Source of the DNA: B8-G4 sp033720735
Lineage (GTDB): Bacteria > Bacteroidota > Bacteroidia > Chitinophagales > Saprospiraceae
NCBI GenBank assembly: GCA_033720735.1
Contig: JAWWBX010000022.1
Coordinates: 1-25,578, forward strand
Reading direction: 5' to 3'
Length of the DNA stretch: 25,578 bases
Shown: positions 15,402-22,804 of the stretch, in pieces
How positions within the stretch are numbered: the stretch's first letter is position 1
Layout: every line of letters begins with the position of its first letter
Position numbers and translations under genes: made by a program
Notes under the pieces: model-generated
The model's database searches: none
What the model was told of the DNA's origin: nothing
The model's input: only the letters and a program-made list of their open reading frames with translations

Positions 15402-16787
15402 ATGGGCAAGGTGATCAGGCTCCTGCTGCTGGCGATCAGCGGCAAGGAAAAGGAATTTACGACTGGTGGGATCAATCGGGCCATCGTTTTGTTGGCGGTG
15501 CCGATGATCCTCGAGATGGTGATGGAATCGCTTTTCGCCCTGGTCGACGTGTTCTTCGTGTCGAAGGTGGGGACGGAGGCCGTGGCGACCGTCGGACTGA
15601 CTGAGGTTGTTCTGATGATCATCCAATCGGTTGCCCTGGGGATCGCCATGGCCGCCACAGCGATGATCGCAAGAAGGATCGGCGAGAAAGATGAAGACGG
15701 GGCGGCAGTGGCAGCAATCCAGACACTCATTCTTGGCTTGGTCATCTCGGTGGCCGTCGGTGTCCTCTGCTTCATCTATGCTGAGGATATCCTGCGCCTG
15801 ATGGGCGGGTCTCCTGAACTGGTTGCCCAGGGTACTACCTACACGCGTATCATTCTTGGGTTCAACGGTATCCTGTTCTTCCTGTTCCTGCTCAATGCCA
15901 TCTTTCGGGGTGCCGGCGATGCAGCCATCGCCATGCGGACGCTGTGGCTGGCAAATGGCATCAATATCGTCCTCGATCCCTGCCTGATCTTCGGACTGGG
16001 TCCATTCCCGGAGCTTGGGTTGACAGGGGCAGCAATTGCCACTACCATCGGGCGCGGTACGGGGGTTCTGTATCAGCTATACCACCTTTTCGGGGGAAAA
16101 AGTATTATCCGTATTCTCAGGCGGCATCTGCGCATTTCCTGGGAGGTGTTGAAGAAGTTGTTCAACGTATCGCTCGGTGGAGCTGCGCAATTCCTGATTG
16201 CCACTGCAAGCTGGTTGTTCATTGTGCGCATCATTTCGTTGTTTGGTGATCAGGCGTTGGCCGGATACACAATTGCCATTCGGATCATCATTTTCACGAT
16301 CCTGCCCGCCTGGGGGATGGCCAATGCTGCTGCAACGCTGGTTGGTCAGAATCTTGGAGCAGGCAAGCCCGAGCGTGCCGAGAAAAGTGTCTGGCTGGCG
16401 GCGCGTTACAATATGTTTTTCCTCCTCGCGATCTCGGTCATTTTCATTATCGGCGCGCCGGCCGTGATGCCACTATTCAGTGAGGATCCGGTGGTCGTGC
16501 GTGAAGGTGTGCGGGGACTGCGCATCATTTGCGTTGGTTACGTTGCGTATGCTTACGGCATGGTCATCGCACAGGCATTCAACGGTGCCGGAGATACGCG
16601 CACGCCTACGATCATCAACTTCTTTTGTTTTTGGCTGATGCAGATCCCACTGGCCTATATCCTCGCCCGGGTGGTGGGCATGGAGTCTACCGGAGTTTAC
16701 TGGGCCATTGCGATCAGTGAATCCATTCTAGCGGTTGTTGCCGTCAAGTGGTTTCAGCGCGGCAAGTGGAAGCTCAAGGAGATCTGA
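15402..16787 (+). CDS. MATE-family multidrug/toxin efflux transporter
   Basis: 461 residues, the usual length, with about twelve hydrophobic helices in two related halves. The N-terminal half shows the family pattern AIVLLAVPMILEMVMESLFALVDVFFVSKVGTEAVATVGL, and the second half repeats it around LFNVSLGGAAQFLIATASWLF. The GAGDTRTP segment near residue 395 is another common family feature. The transporter sits in the inner membrane and exchanges Na+ or H+ for cationic or other small molecules; the substrate is not predictable. It stands alone, 74 bases after the sigma operon, and is followed by a repeat block before the ulosonic-acid genes. Confidence 0.93.
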   Translation: MGKVIRLLLLAISGKEKEFTTGGINRAIVLLAVPMILEMVMESLFALVDVFFVSKVGTEAVATVGLTEVVLMIIQSVALGIAMAATAMIARRIGEKDEDGAAVAAIQTLILGLVISVAVGVLCFIYAEDILRLMGGSPELVAQGTTYTRIILGFNGILFFLFLLNAIFRGAGDAAIAMRTLWLANGINIVLDPCLIFGLGPFPELGLTGAAIATTIGRGTGVLYQLYHLFGGKSIIRILRRHLRISWEVLKKLFNVSLGGAAQFLIATASWLFIVRIISLFGDQALAGYTIAIRIIIFTILPAWGMANAAATLVGQNLGAGKPERAEKSVWLAARYNMFFLLAISVIFIIGAPAVMPLFSEDPVVVREGVRGLRIICVGYVAYAYGMVIAQAFNGAGDTRTPTIINFFCFWLMQIPLAYILARVVGMESTGVYWAIAISESILAVVAVKWFQRGKWKLKEI

Positions 16788-16790
16788 TCT

Positions 16791-16845
16791 CCAGAACTTC
16801 CGCCCGCCCCCCCGACCCCTGAAGGGGCGCCCCCCGCAATTCTGG
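16791..16845. repeat. Long imperfect palindrome after the MATE gene
   Basis: The outer arms CCAGAA (16791-16796) and TTCTGG (16840-16845) enclose C-rich sequence and an inner hairpin CCCC-TGAA-GGGG (16816-16827). It starts three bases after the MATE stop codon. There is no T tract. It may act as a non-canonical 3' end or be a dispersed palindromic intergenic element; only a genome-wide count would tell. Confidence 0.45.
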
Positions 16846-16866
16846 ATACCGGAGCACTGGGACCCC

Positions 16867-17065
16867 GAACGACTCCGCTGCGCTCCGCGTTCAGGGCAAG
16901 CCCTGACGGACTTCGTTGCTCTGCGCCATCAGGGCGAGCACATGACCCGGAACGACTCCGCTGCGCTCCGCGTTCAGGGCAAGCCCTGACGGACTTCGTT
17001 GCTCTGCGCCATCAGGGCAAGCACTGGGGCCCCGAACGACTCCGCTGCGCTCCGCGTTCAGGGCA
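16867..17065. repeat. 83/84-bp tandem repeat, about 2.4 copies
   Basis: Copy 1 is 16867-16949 (83 bp), copy 2 is 16950-17033 (84 bp), and a partial copy 3 is 17034-17065. Copies 1 and 2 agree over the first 75 bases except for one substitution, then differ in a short tail. Copy 3 matches only the first 32 bases, after which sequence similar to the copy 1 tail (CACATGA) follows directly, as if the middle had been deleted. Each full unit contains TCAGGGCAAGCCCTGA, two seven-base complementary arms with a two-base spacer, and a G+C-rich start GAACGACTCCGCTGCGCTCC. There is no protein gene in 16788-17103; besides this block and the palindrome just before it, nothing else is recognised there. Confidence 0.85.
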
Positions 17066-17103
17066 GTCACATGAACCCCGAATCCCCTACCTTTGCGGCC
17101 AGA

Positions 17104-17949
17104 ATGAAACATGTACAAGTCGGAAATATCGATTGCGGAGCGGAGCAGTTGTTCCTCATCTCCGGTCCTTGTGTGATCGAGGAGCGTGATGTCATGATGC
17201 GCACAGCGGAGCATTTGCGGTCGGTGCAGGAACGCACGGGTGTCCCGGTGATCTACAAGTCATCGTTCATAAAAGACAACCGGAGCTCGGTAGACTACTA
17301 TCAGGGACCGGGACTTGAGGCGGGCCTGAAGGTGTTGCAGGAGGTCAAGGAGCAGTTTGGATTTCCGGTGCTCAGCGATGTGCACTATCCCGAGCAGGTA
17401 GCACCGGCAGCTGAGGTACTTGACGTGATCCAGATCCCGGCGTACCTGTGCATGCAGACCACCCTGGTGGTTGCGGCCGCCCGTACCGGCAAGGTGGTCA
17501 ACCTGAAGCACGGGCAGTTTCTGGCACCTGAAAACATGACCAAGCCTGTCGGCAAGGTTGAGGCACAGGACAACCACCGCATCCTGCTGACCGAACGTGG
17601 ATATACGTTTGGCTACAATGACCTCGTGGTGGACCCCAGAAGCTTTTACCACCTGCGTCAGACCGGCTACCCGGTGATCTTCGATGTCACGCACAGCATC
17701 CGCAAATACGGCATCCCGAGCAAGGATCCTGCAGGTGGTGCACGCCAGTACCTGCCGGTGCTGGCGCGGAGCGGTGTGGCAGCCGGGGTCGACGGGCTGT
17801 TCATTGAGACGCACCCCGCACCGGCCGACGCCCTGTGCGATGCCGCGAGTCAGCTGTGCGTCTACGATCTGGAACAATTTCTGCAGCCGTTGATCGAACT
17901 CCATTCCATCGAATTCAAACACAGGCATACCTATGGAACTGTATCTTGA
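17104..17949 (+). CDS. kdsA: KDO-8-phosphate synthase-like enzyme (metal-dependent class)
   Basis: 281 residues, the family's usual length, a TIM-barrel aldolase that condenses PEP with arabinose 5-phosphate to give KDO 8-phosphate. Metal ligands of the metal-dependent class are all present: Cys23 (SGPC), His197 (VTHS), Glu235 (IETHP) and Asp246. Phosphate-binding NRSS is at 59-62, and Lys135 and Arg165 match known PEP contacts. Unusual residues are Met117 where the LCRQTD motif normally has arginine, Thr120 for the Asp of the same motif, His136 in KHGQF, and Ile56/Asp58 in SFIKDNRSS (usually SFDKANRSS). The ATG at 17104 fits the family N-terminus; an in-frame ATG at 17071 lies just after the repeat block. 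The stop overlaps the next gene by 17 bases. The true substrate may not be arabinose 5-phosphate. Confidence 0.85.
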   Translation: MKHVQVGNIDCGAEQLFLISGPCVIEERDVMMRTAEHLRSVQERTGVPVIYKSSFIKDNRSSVDYYQGPGLEAGLKVLQEVKEQFGFPVLSDVHYPEQVAPAAEVLDVIQIPAYLCMQTTLVVAAARTGKVVNLKHGQFLAPENMTKPVGKVEAQDNHRILLTERGYTFGYNDLVVDPRSFYHLRQTGYPVIFDVTHSIRKYGIPSKDPAGGARQYLPVLARSGVAAGVDGLFIETHPAPADALCDAASQLCVYDLEQFLQPLIELHSIEFKHRHTYGTVS

Positions 17950-18946
17950 TTCGGCCAACCTTTCCGAGATCGAAGAGGCGTTCAAGCTCGGATTCCTTTA
18001 CGGGCTGACGACAACGCCGACCTTTATGCATCGTGACGGACATACGGATATCGATGCAACGATCCAAAAGCTGGCCGGCATGGTGCCCGTCCTGCAGGTG
18101 GAAGCCCTGGGGCGCACAAAGGACGAGATCGTTGGGGAAGCGCACCGGCTTCTGGAACTCGGTCTCGACCCCGCTGCAACAGTGTTTAAGATCCCTATCT
18201 CTCTCGAAGGTGCCAGCGCATGCAAAGCGCTGGTCGACGAGGGGTTGCTGGTCAACCTGCACCTGATCTATACGGTCCAGCAGGCGTATATCGCCATGAG
18301 TGCCGGCGCAACCTATATCTGCCCGCTGGTCGGGCGGCTTCAGGACCAGGGCCACGATGCCCTCAGCGTTGTAGAACAGTGCGTCGAGGCAGTCAACTAC
18401 TATGGGTATCCCTCCCGGATCATGTTCTCTTCAGTGCGCCATGCCGAGCATGTGCGGAATGCCATTAATATCGGAGTGCATGCGTGTACCATTCCCTGGA
18501 AGGTGTTGAAGCAACTGGCGTCCAACCACTTCACCGAGCTGGGTACCCAACAGTTCTTTACTGACACACGGCTCATCAGCAAACAGGTGCGTGATGTCAT
18601 CCGGAACCATCAGGCCACGATCGGCCCTGATCATTCAGTACTTGATGCCATGGTAGATATGACCCGGTCAAAACTCGGGGCCGTGACCGTCCTCAATGGA
18701 GACGGGTCGATCCATCGCATTTTTACAGACGGAGACTTGCGGCGACTGCTGGAGTCGGAGGGCGGTGCCGCACTCAAGAAACGACTAGGTGATCTGCCCG
18801 CCAACGCCCCGCATGTTGTAGAGGCTGACAGTAGCCTGCAGGCATCGTCCGAGCTGTTTCGCAAAGCTAAGGTCGACACGCTCATCGTCCGCGACAATGG
18901 TACCGTCATCGGGATGCTTGACATCCAGGATCTGCTTGGCGAATGA
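17933..18946 (+). CDS. Transaldolase-fold aldolase fused to a KdsD-type CBS domain pair
   Basis: 337 residues. Residues 1 to about 212 match the small transaldolase / fructose-6-phosphate aldolase family: LYLDSAN with Asp6, the Schiff-base Lys86 in VFKIPIS, GAxYICPLVGR, and TIPWKVLKQL. Key positions differ from the usual family residues: TTNPS is TTTPT (Thr28), TLIF is HLIY (His110), and SPFVGR is CPLVGR (Leu132). Residues about 217-337 are two CBS motifs; the first contains RIFTDGDLRR (262-271), the signature of the CBS part of arabinose-5-phosphate isomerase KdsD. So the SIS isomerase domain of KdsD seems to be replaced by an aldolase. It overlaps kdsA by 17 bases and the HAD gene by 4. A role in supplying the KdsA substrate, with CBS-mediated feedback, is inference. 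Confidence 0.82.
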   Translation: MELYLDSANLSEIEEAFKLGFLYGLTTTPTFMHRDGHTDIDATIQKLAGMVPVLQVEALGRTKDEIVGEAHRLLELGLDPAATVFKIPISLEGASACKALVDEGLLVNLHLIYTVQQAYIAMSAGATYICPLVGRLQDQGHDALSVVEQCVEAVNYYGYPSRIMFSSVRHAEHVRNAINIGVHACTIPWKVLKQLASNHFTELGTQQFFTDTRLISKQVRDVIRNHQATIGPDHSVLDAMVDMTRSKLGAVTVLNGDGSIHRIFTDGDLRRLLESEGGAALKKRLGDLPANAPHVVEADSSLQASSELFRKAKVDTLIVRDNGTVIGMLDIQDLLGE

Positions 18947-19629
18947 AGATCCTTGCTGACTTTGAAGCGATCGGCGGGACGTTCGTGACCCCACCTGAAG
19001 ACATGCGCGCCAGGCTGCTTAATATCCGCGCGTTCCTCTTCGACTGGGATGGCGTATTCAACAATGGGATGAAGTACGGAGATCAGGGGAGCCCGTTTTC
19101 CGAGGAGGACTCGATGGGTACCAACCTGTTGCGGCTGGGCTACTGGCTGACACATGACCGGAAGATGCCCATCACCGGCGTGGTCACCGGAGCCACCAAC
19201 CAGGCTGCTGAATATTTCGTCAATCGCGAGCACTTTGACGTCGGTATCCGCGGTTACACCAACAAGCATGAGGCCTGGGAGGCCTTTCTTTCCGCCTTTG
19301 ATATCACCCCGGAAGAAGTGGCGTTTGTTTACGATGACGTGCTGGATTTGTCAATGGTGCAGTTCTGTGCCTTGAAGTTTTGCGTGCGCCGCGATGCCGG
19401 TCCGGCATTCAATGACTATGTGGTGCGGCATGGCTTGTGTGACTATCGCACGGGACGGTCCGGTGGAAGCGGGGCGGTGCGTGAGATCAGCGAGTTGATC
19501 CTGACATTGAACGGGACCTTCGACGATGCCCTCAAAGCGCGGATTGCATATGCCGATACGTACCGCACGTATTTGTCGGCACGCTCGGCCATCACCCCGC
19601 TTTCGATTGTGCGTACTCCGGCCGGTTAG
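18943..19629 (+). CDS. HAD-superfamily phosphatase, KdsC-like
   Basis: 228 residues, longer than typical KdsC (about 170-190) at both ends. HAD motifs are in order: FLFDWDGVF with nucleophile Asp34 and acid/base Asp36, VVTGATN with Thr82, Lys108 in YTNKHEAW, and YDDVLDL with Asp131/Asp132. The GGSGAVREISELIL segment (174-187) is close to the conserved KdsC C-terminal motif. KdsC removes the phosphate from KDO 8-phosphate, and this gene follows the KdsA-like and transaldolase-CBS genes with an ATGA overlap, so it probably dephosphorylates their product. The extra 40 residues at the C-terminus are not recognised. Its stop overlaps the stop of the convergent gene at 19626. Confidence 0.8.
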   Translation: MKILADFEAIGGTFVTPPEDMRARLLNIRAFLFDWDGVFNNGMKYGDQGSPFSEEDSMGTNLLRLGYWLTHDRKMPITGVVTGATNQAAEYFVNREHFDVGIRGYTNKHEAWEAFLSAFDITPEEVAFVYDDVLDLSMVQFCALKFCVRRDAGPAFNDYVVRHGLCDYRTGRSGGSGAVREISELILTLNGTFDDALKARIAYADTYRTYLSARSAITPLSIVRTPAG

Positions 19630-20192
19630 CCACCGATGGGAATGCCCAATGACAGGCCAACGAGCAGGATCGCTCCCTGGCCGACTGCAGCCCCCTTCGT
19701 TTGCGCATTGATCTCGGCTCCGAAAGCCAGCGACGGTACGAGTTGAGTCCCGCCCTGCCCGATGGCAAGACGGTACCCCACCTTGGCTGTCGGTTGCACT
19801 ACGGTGACTTCACTCGTGCCTTCAGCGACGACGGTATCACCGGAACGGTCCTCCCAGTCAATTTCATTGAACCAGATATCGCAACGCATTTCCCCGAACC
19901 AACGGGACAGTGCACCACCCAGATGACGCCGGTATCCCAGGCTGAATCCAAAGCCACCACCGCGCTCATCATCGTGCACCCCGGCATCGCCATGGTACAC
20001 AATATTGTAGCCGATGCGACCTGTCAGGGACGCCCGGTCAGTCAATCCCAGTTCCAGATGCACACCAGGGATAGAGCCCGTCGGGTAGGCCTGGAAGGCA
20101 GGGCCGGCAAGCACGGACGTTTGTGAGGCGACGTGCGTGCAGACCAGAGTGAAGATGAGGAACAGAATCGCGCGGTGTACCGGATACTTCAT
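19626..20192 (-). CDS. Small outer-membrane beta-barrel-like protein, unknown function
   Basis: 188 residues with a signal peptide (about 1-23, ending HVASQ). The start is the ATG at 20192; the frame also has a TTG fifteen bases upstream. The mature part is glycine-rich with alternating strands of barrel character: FQAYPTGSIPGVHLELGLT, LTGRIGYNIVYH, GGGFGFSLGYRRHL, AKVGYRLAIG and a C-terminal AILLVGLSLGIPIGG. I do not recognise a specific family. It converges with the HAD gene (stop codons overlap) and is divergent from the acyltransferase gene, with 63 bases between the two starts that must hold both promoters; none was recognised. Confidence 0.65.
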   Translation of the reverse strand: MKYPVHRAILFLIFTLVCTHVASQTSVLAGPAFQAYPTGSIPGVHLELGLTDRASLTGRIGYNIVYHGDAGVHDDERGGGFGFSLGYRRHLGGALSRWFGEMRCDIWFNEIDWEDRSGDTVVAEGTSEVTVVQPTAKVGYRLAIGQGGTQLVPSLAFGAEINAQTKGAAVGQGAILLVGLSLGIPIGG

Positions 20193-20255
20193 AGCGTGCA
20201 GAAACAATTATCTTCAAGCTGTGAGTCAGGCAAGATAACCATACATCCTGACCTT

Positions 20256-21164
20256 ATGCAGCAAGCCGAAACGATCACCCCTGTTGCGCTCCCAGTTGAC
20301 CCTGCGGTACTGGTCGCTGAGGTGGACAAGCTGAGACCGACCGCTCGTGTGCTCGAGCAGGCCGGCTTTGAAGTCTATCTGACCCCGTCATCGGCGATCC
20401 CGGAGATCATGCAGGAGATTGGCCGCCTGCGCGAAGTGACGTTCCGGTCGGTGGGGGAGGGTACCGGCAAGGAGCGGGACCTGGACACCTACGATACCTA
20501 TTATTTGCAACTGTTCATCTGGGATGTCAACGCCCGGCAGCTGGTAGGTGGCTACCGGATCGGGCCGGGCCGGGAGATCTTTGCCCAGGATGGTGTAGCC
20601 GGCTTCTACATTTCCAGTCTGTTTCACATTGCTCCTCCGTTTGGTGAGGTATTGCGCCAGTCCGTGGAATTGGGAAGGTCCTTCGTCATCGAGTCGTATC
20701 AGAAGAAACGCCTGCCGCTGTTCCTGCTGTGGAAAGGCATCCTGTTCTACTTGCTGCAACATCCGCACTATCGCTACCTGATCGGACCGGTTTCGGTGAG
20801 CAAGTACTACTCGGACATTTCGAAGAGTCTCATCATCGGATTTGTGCGTAAACACTACTTCGACGAACACCATGCCGTGCACATCACCCCCCGCAAGCCA
20901 TTTGCGTTTCCGGTCGACCTGGAGTTGATCGAAGAGCGATTAGCCGCCCTGCCGGACCTGGAGGCGCTGGAGAACATGGTGGAGACCATTGAGCCCAACC
21001 ATTTCAAACTGCCCGTCTTGCTCAAGCAGTACATTCGCCAGAACGCCCGTTTCATCGGCTTCAACCTTGACCCGAATTTTAATGATGCACTTGATGGGCT
21101 GATGCTGCTGGATCTGATGCATGTGCGGCAGGAAACCATTGAGAATCTGAAGAAAAGCTGGTAG
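20256..21164 (+). CDS. GNAT-family (OlsB/GlsB/hemolysin-like) N-acyltransferase
   Basis: 302 residues from the ATG at 20256; the frame continues upstream to 20133, but that part overlaps the divergent gene. The pattern is that of the hemolysin-like acetyltransferase group: IGRLREVTFRSVGEGTG (acyl-acceptor entry), YDTYYLQLFIWD, VGGYRIGPG, FYISSLFHI and the VELGRSFV signature, then LLWKGILFYLLQHPHYRYLIGPVSVS. Known members transfer 3-hydroxy fatty acyl groups from acyl-ACP to ornithine (OlsB) or glycine (GlsB) to make lyso-aminolipids. A PlsC-type O-acyltransferase starts three bases after its stop, which is the second enzyme of those pathways. The amino-acid acceptor cannot be read from the sequence. 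Confidence 0.8.
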   Translation: MQQAETITPVALPVDPAVLVAEVDKLRPTARVLEQAGFEVYLTPSSAIPEIMQEIGRLREVTFRSVGEGTGKERDLDTYDTYYLQLFIWDVNARQLVGGYRIGPGREIFAQDGVAGFYISSLFHIAPPFGEVLRQSVELGRSFVIESYQKKRLPLFLLWKGILFYLLQHPHYRYLIGPVSVSKYYSDISKSLIIGFVRKHYFDEHHAVHITPRKPFAFPVDLELIEERLAALPDLEALENMVETIEPNHFKLPVLLKQYIRQNARFIGFNLDPNFNDALDGLMLLDLMHVRQETIENLKKSW

Positions 21165-21167
21165 TCT

Positions 21168-21926
21168 GTGATCGGCAAGCTCAGGGCATTGTACCGGTTG
21201 TGCTTGTTTGGGGTGGTCACCTCTGCCATGCTGGCCTTCTATTTACTGTCCAGGACCATGCGTCCGGCAACCATCGGCAGCGCCCTCGCGCTGCGCGCAC
21301 AATGGATGCGCCGGGTGCCTCAGTGGATGGGCTTGCGTACACATCTCACCACGCCGCTTCCGGATGCAACCACAGGCGTCATGTTTGTATCCAATCACCG
21401 GTCGTACCTCGATCCGATCATGATCGGTGCATGGGTAAATGGCGTGGTGATCGCCAAGCATGAGGTCTCAAAGTGGCCGCTGATCGGCGCCGCAAACCGT
21501 GCTGCGGGGGTAGTGTTCGTTAAACGGGATGAGTCCGGTTCACGGCATACCGTCAAGGAAACAATGAAAGACGTGTTGCAGCAGGGCTACCCCGTGCTCA
21601 ATTATCCCGAAGGCACGACCACCCGTGCTCCCAACTTGTTGCCATTCAAGGACGGGGGGTTTAAGGTGGCTGCCGAAACCGGATGCGTTGTCATCCCGGT
21701 GGCCATCGAATTTGACGATCCCGACGACGCCTGGGTCGGCGATGATACGTTTTTGCGCCACTTTTTCCAGACGTTCAGCAAACGCCGCATCACGGCGCGG
21801 GTCGCCTTTGGCCCCGTCCTGCAATCTGATGATGACCGCTATCTGCGGGAAACGGCCCACGCATGGATCGCCGCGGCCCTGCCCTCACTGCGGGCGGCAC
21901 CTGAGGTCAAGGCCGCACTGCCATGA
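21168..21926 (+). CDS. PlsC-type 1-acyl-sn-glycerol-3-phosphate / aminolipid O-acyltransferase
   Basis: 252 residues with a GTG start three bases after the previous stop. A hydrophobic N-terminal segment (about 12-28) anchors it to the membrane. The four acyltransferase blocks are visible: NHRSYLD (His77, Asp82, HX4D), FVKRDES (117-123), YPEGTTT (146-152) and VIPVAI (175-180). It would acylate a hydroxyl group, either of lysophosphatidic acid or, given the neighbour, of the 3-hydroxyacyl chain on a lyso-aminolipid as OlsA/GlsA do. The tight coupling with the GNAT gene favours the second reading. The hydrolase gene starts in an ATGA overlap with its stop. Confidence 0.85.
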   Translation: MIGKLRALYRLCLFGVVTSAMLAFYLLSRTMRPATIGSALALRAQWMRRVPQWMGLRTHLTTPLPDATTGVMFVSNHRSYLDPIMIGAWVNGVVIAKHEVSKWPLIGAANRAAGVVFVKRDESGSRHTVKETMKDVLQQGYPVLNYPEGTTTRAPNLLPFKDGGFKVAAETGCVVIPVAIEFDDPDDAWVGDDTFLRHFFQTFSKRRITARVAFGPVLQSDDDRYLRETAHAWIAAALPSLRAAPEVKAALP

Positions 21927-22804
21927 AGGCCTTGCGTGTTTTCATCCGCCTCGTGCTGGCGGTGTGCATCCTGCTGTTTGCTGCCGGGCTGGTCATCAAT
22001 TTGTTTAACCTGTTCACCTTTCGCAAGCCAGACGCCGCGATACTGGCTGCCATCGCTCCCGCTGATGGATTTACAGTGGCAATGGATTCGGTGGGGTATG
22101 AACGGGGCACCATTTGTTATGCCGCCGTGCGCCTGAGGTCGGCGGAGCCGCGGGATGCCGTCTTTTTTGTCCACGGCTCTCCCGGCGCGCTGGATGCGTA
22201 TACACCCTATCTGCAAGATCAGCGACTCCGGGAACGGGCCGACCTCTTTTCGTATGACCGTCCCGGATTCGGACAAACGCGACCGATCCGGGAGGAGCCG
22301 TCATTGGCGGCGCAGGCAGCCGCTCTCGCGGCATTGATCCGGGAGACCGGGGCCCGGCGCAACATCCTGGTCGGACATTCACTTGGCAGTTCGATCATTG
22401 CCCGGTATGCCATGGACTATCCGGACGAGGTACATGGGTTGGTCCTGATCTCGGCGCCGATCGATCCTGACCTTGAGCCCCCAAACTGGTGGCGGTATCT
22501 GCTGGATTTTCCACTGATCAGGGTGGCCGTTCCGCGCCCTCTCGCCATCTCCAATGCCGAACTGCTGCCACTCAAGGAAGAGCTGCGGACATGTCTGCCA
22601 CACTGGTCTGCCATCCGGTGTCCGGTCTACTTTGTGCACGGCGACAGGGATCAGCTGGTTCCTGTCGGGAATGTGGCGTTTGGAGAGCGGGTGCTCGATG
22701 GCGATGTTCCGCAGACTTCACACGTGGTTTCCGGTGAGGGGCACTTCATACTGTGGACACACGTTGATGAGATCGTGGATGTGATCATCACGGCGCTCGA
22801 TTAG
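21923..22804 (+). CDS. Alpha/beta-hydrolase with N-terminal membrane anchor
   Basis: 293 residues. A hydrophobic helix at about residues 8-30 is an uncleaved anchor or signal. The hydrolase core has the oxyanion-side HGSPG (84-88), DRPGFGQT (112-119), the nucleophile elbow GHSLGS with Ser153, the acid Asp243 in HGDRDQLVP, and His274 in GEGHFILW, so the catalytic triad is complete. Family members are esterases, lipases or peptidases; the substrate is not readable. Being coupled to two acyltransferase genes by a 4-base overlap, it may trim or turn over the lipid product, which is inference. It converges with the LysE gene, and their stop codons overlap. Confidence 0.88.
   Translation: MKALRVFIRLVLAVCILLFAAGLVINLFNLFTFRKPDAAILAAIAPADGFTVAMDSVGYERGTICYAAVRLRSAEPRDAVFFVHGSPGALDAYTPYLQDQRLRERADLFSYDRPGFGQTRPIREEPSLAAQAAALAALIRETGARRNILVGHSLGSSIIARYAMDYPDEVHGLVLISAPIDPDLEPPNWWRYLLDFPLIRVAVPRPLAISNAELLPLKEELRTCLPHWSAIRCPVYFVHGDRDQLVPVGNVAFGERVLDGDVPQTSHVVSGEGHFILWTHVDEIVDVIITALD

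Noticed and set aside
16867..17065. CRISPR array
   Set aside because: The repeats are direct head-to-tail units of 83/84 bp with no unique spacers, and no cas genes are in the window.
17071..17103. ATG at 17071 as the start of the kdsA-like gene
   Set aside because: It lies only a few bases after the repeat block, and the same CACATGA string occurs in repeat copy 1; the extra 11 residues have no counterpart in the family. It cannot be fully excluded.
17260..17985. 241-codon minus-strand frame opposite the kdsA-like gene
   Set aside because: The plus strand encodes a full family protein with all metal ligands; the reverse frame has no domain features and is a coding shadow.
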